The notes beneath the pieces are model-generated. The model ran no database searches. It was given only the letters and a program-made list of their open reading frames with translations, and was not told the DNA's origin. The position numbers and the translations under genes were made by a program. Source: Pelodera strongyloides (lineage: Eukaryota; Nematoda; Chromadorea; Rhabditida; Rhabditidae). From it: a stretch of DNA of 64,000 nt. Shown one piece after another: positions 63,701 through 64,000 of the stretch (positions within the stretch are counted from its first letter, which is position 1; each line of letters starts with the position of its first letter). The stretch covers positions 241,670 to 305,669 of the forward strand of contig JAANDG010000125.1 in NCBI GenBank assembly GCA_036852015.1, read 5' to 3'.

Positions 63701-63911
63701 AAACAAGTTGACTTTGACACGAAGAAAAGAGCTGACAATATTTAAAAATCGGGAATCGATAATAAAGGTACCTGCTCGGCAGTCTGATCATCACTCTCCT
63801 CTCTCGGTAGATGAAGTAGCGAATCTTCGGTAACCAAAGTCGCCGGTGATGCTGATCCCGATACGGCAACAGATTCCGACCTTGACGTACTAGCGCACGT
63901 GGCATCTGCAT
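52508..63911 (-). CDS. Large multi-C2H2 zinc-finger protein, 3' part of gene (continues past right edge)
   Basis: Probable nuclear DNA- or chromatin-binding protein. Exons 5' to 3': 63772-63911, 63360-63449, 62916-62995, 62373-62529, 61910-62028, 61315-61432, 60582-60728, 60162-60269, 59704-59793, 59354-59407, 58895-58978, 58528-58638, 58166-58246, 57710-57895, 56951-57060, 56494-56593, 56023-56130, 55629-55686, 55326-55403, 55155-55200, 54757-54828, 54044-54160, 53621-53669, 53047-53184, 52508-52636 (stop). They join in one frame, about 855 residues. Fingers include CPRC..H-LRTA-H, CRTC..H-MAN-H, CAKC..H-DRA-H, CLDC..H-YYRE-H, CPIRAC..H-LAQ-H, CLLC..H-TAM-H and CTVC..H-AREK-H; several are split by introns. 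The middle is basic and Pro/Gln-rich, with an acidic run after VIDL that resembles a SUMO-interacting motif. A POGZ/LIN-13-like protein is a possibility I cannot test. The start lies beyond the window. Confidence 0.88.
54222..54299 (-). other. tRNA-like sequence in zinc-finger gene intron
   Basis: Read on the minus strand: GGTGCCGGTAGCGTAATGGT (A-box) and AGTTCGACCCCCG (B-box). The acceptor stem is imperfect, so it is probably a SINE head or pseudo-tRNA. Confidence 0.45.
55155..55403 (-). CDS. Zinc-finger exon interrupted by a poly-G (coding strand) tract
   Basis: Two coding pieces, 55326-55403 and 55155-55200, encode one C2H2 finger: CPIRACDKIFESLSG then LRTHLAQHE. Both outer splice junctions fit the neighbouring exons in phase only if the tract between the pieces (55201-55325) is removed. 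A donor-like gtggtggg starts that tract on the coding strand, but it ends in pure G with no AG. Reading straight through at the assembled length puts the second half in the wrong frame. Confidence 0.75.
55200..55320. repeat. C homopolymer, about 97 uninterrupted bases, with flanking C-rich edges
   Basis: An almost pure C tract on the plus strand, with one A at 55209 and CCCA-type interruptions after 55307. It lies within the coding part of the zinc-finger gene. Monopolymeric G/C tracts are a known feature of nematode genomes and are prone to deletion when a FANCJ-type helicase is lost. The assembled length may be inaccurate. Confidence 0.95.
55888..55934. repeat. TA microsatellite in zinc-finger gene intron
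   Basis: A (TA)n run of about 47 bases. Confidence 0.95.
57517..57671. mobile_element. GC-rich inverted-repeat element in zinc-finger gene intron
   Basis: 35-bp arms (CAGCGCGGACATGCGAATCC, then GTCCGCGGGAAAG) with two mismatches flank a purine-rich centre. Confidence 0.75.
58003..58147. mobile_element. TTAAAGCGG-type inverted-repeat element in zinc-finger gene intron
   Basis: The right end is ATCGGCTGTCATACCGCTTTAA; the left end is degraded (TCGAAACGCATAATC). Confidence 0.45.
59016..59166. mobile_element. CCGGCCGG MITE in zinc-finger gene intron
   Basis: Slightly short (151 bp), both ends present. Confidence 0.8.
59931..60094. mobile_element. MITE, TTAAAGCAGTATTGTACCTACTT family
   Basis: Terminal inverted repeats TTAAAGCAGTATTGTACCTA / TAGGTATAATACTGCTTTAA with an inner inverted repeat around GGTGC/GCACC. 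A relative lies at 34299-34463. Confidence 0.75.
60726..60866. repeat. AAT/ATT-rich microsatellite in zinc-finger gene intron
   Basis: AATAAT arrays in both orientations, forming a potential hairpin. Confidence 0.9.
61093..61276. mobile_element. CCGGCCGG MITE in zinc-finger gene intron
   Basis: Complete; it ends about 40 bases from the 61315-61432 exon. Confidence 0.85.
62072..62189. mobile_element. Short relative of the CCGGCCGG family
   Basis: Left end TTTAAAGCGGTACGACGGAC, right end AACCGGCCCTTTAA; 118 bp. Confidence 0.55.
62187..62356. mobile_element. CCGGCCGG MITE in zinc-finger gene intron
   Basis: The left end is standard and the right end diverged (AACCGGATGTTACGACGCTTTAA). It abuts a related shorter element at 62072-62189. 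Confidence 0.8.
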
Positions 63912-64000
63912 CTGAAAGAAATACAAATTGTGAATTTGGAGGCGTCGTCTAGTTGCGAGTCGAAACGTAATATATCAATAGTGATAGGTTTCACCGTTTG

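Overview
This is eukaryotic, almost certainly nematode, nuclear DNA. A perfect (TTAGGC)5 array, the nematode telomere unit, lies inside the window at 618-647. Both well-resolved genes have many small exons with GT-AG introns, several only about 40-50 bases long. The sequence is AT-rich, and mobile elements and microsatellites fill most of the space between exons. I could not fix the genus.

Layout. 1-20411: no gene recognised; MITE-like inverted-repeat elements, GA/CT microsatellites and a few GC-rich patches. 20412-42539 (minus strand): one gene of about 22 kb for a Cys-loop ligand-gated ion channel of the anion-channel type. Exons join in frame from the ligand-binding domain to TM4 and the stop. 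It has two tandem 77-base exons that each encode the TM2 pore helix and look mutually exclusive. Its introns hold a 4.3 kb LTR retrotransposon with near-identical LTRs, a non-autonomous Helitron inserted exactly at that element's 5' edge, a 363 bp foldback element and other MITEs. A second copy of the Helitron lies outside the gene at 43411-43816.

44612-51289 (plus strand): two paralogous copies of an unrecognised cysteine-rich protein gene, the second ending in a hydrophobic segment. Between them is a very recent 1.67 kb tandem duplication that copied the first recognisable exon of the downstream gene. 52508-63911 (minus strand): the 3' part of a large multi-C2H2 zinc-finger protein gene. 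I join 25 coding segments in one frame (about 855 residues); the gene runs off the right edge. An approximately 100-base pure C tract (G on the coding strand) splits one of its zinc-finger exons without a usable 3' splice site.

The genes do not form an operon or shared pathway that I can see. The most interesting points are the twin TM2 exons, which swap pore-facing residues including a glutamate at 6'; the homopolymer inside the zinc-finger exon; the retroelement/Helitron nesting; and the fresh exon duplication. All exon models come from reading splice sites and frame by eye, with no transcript or database support.
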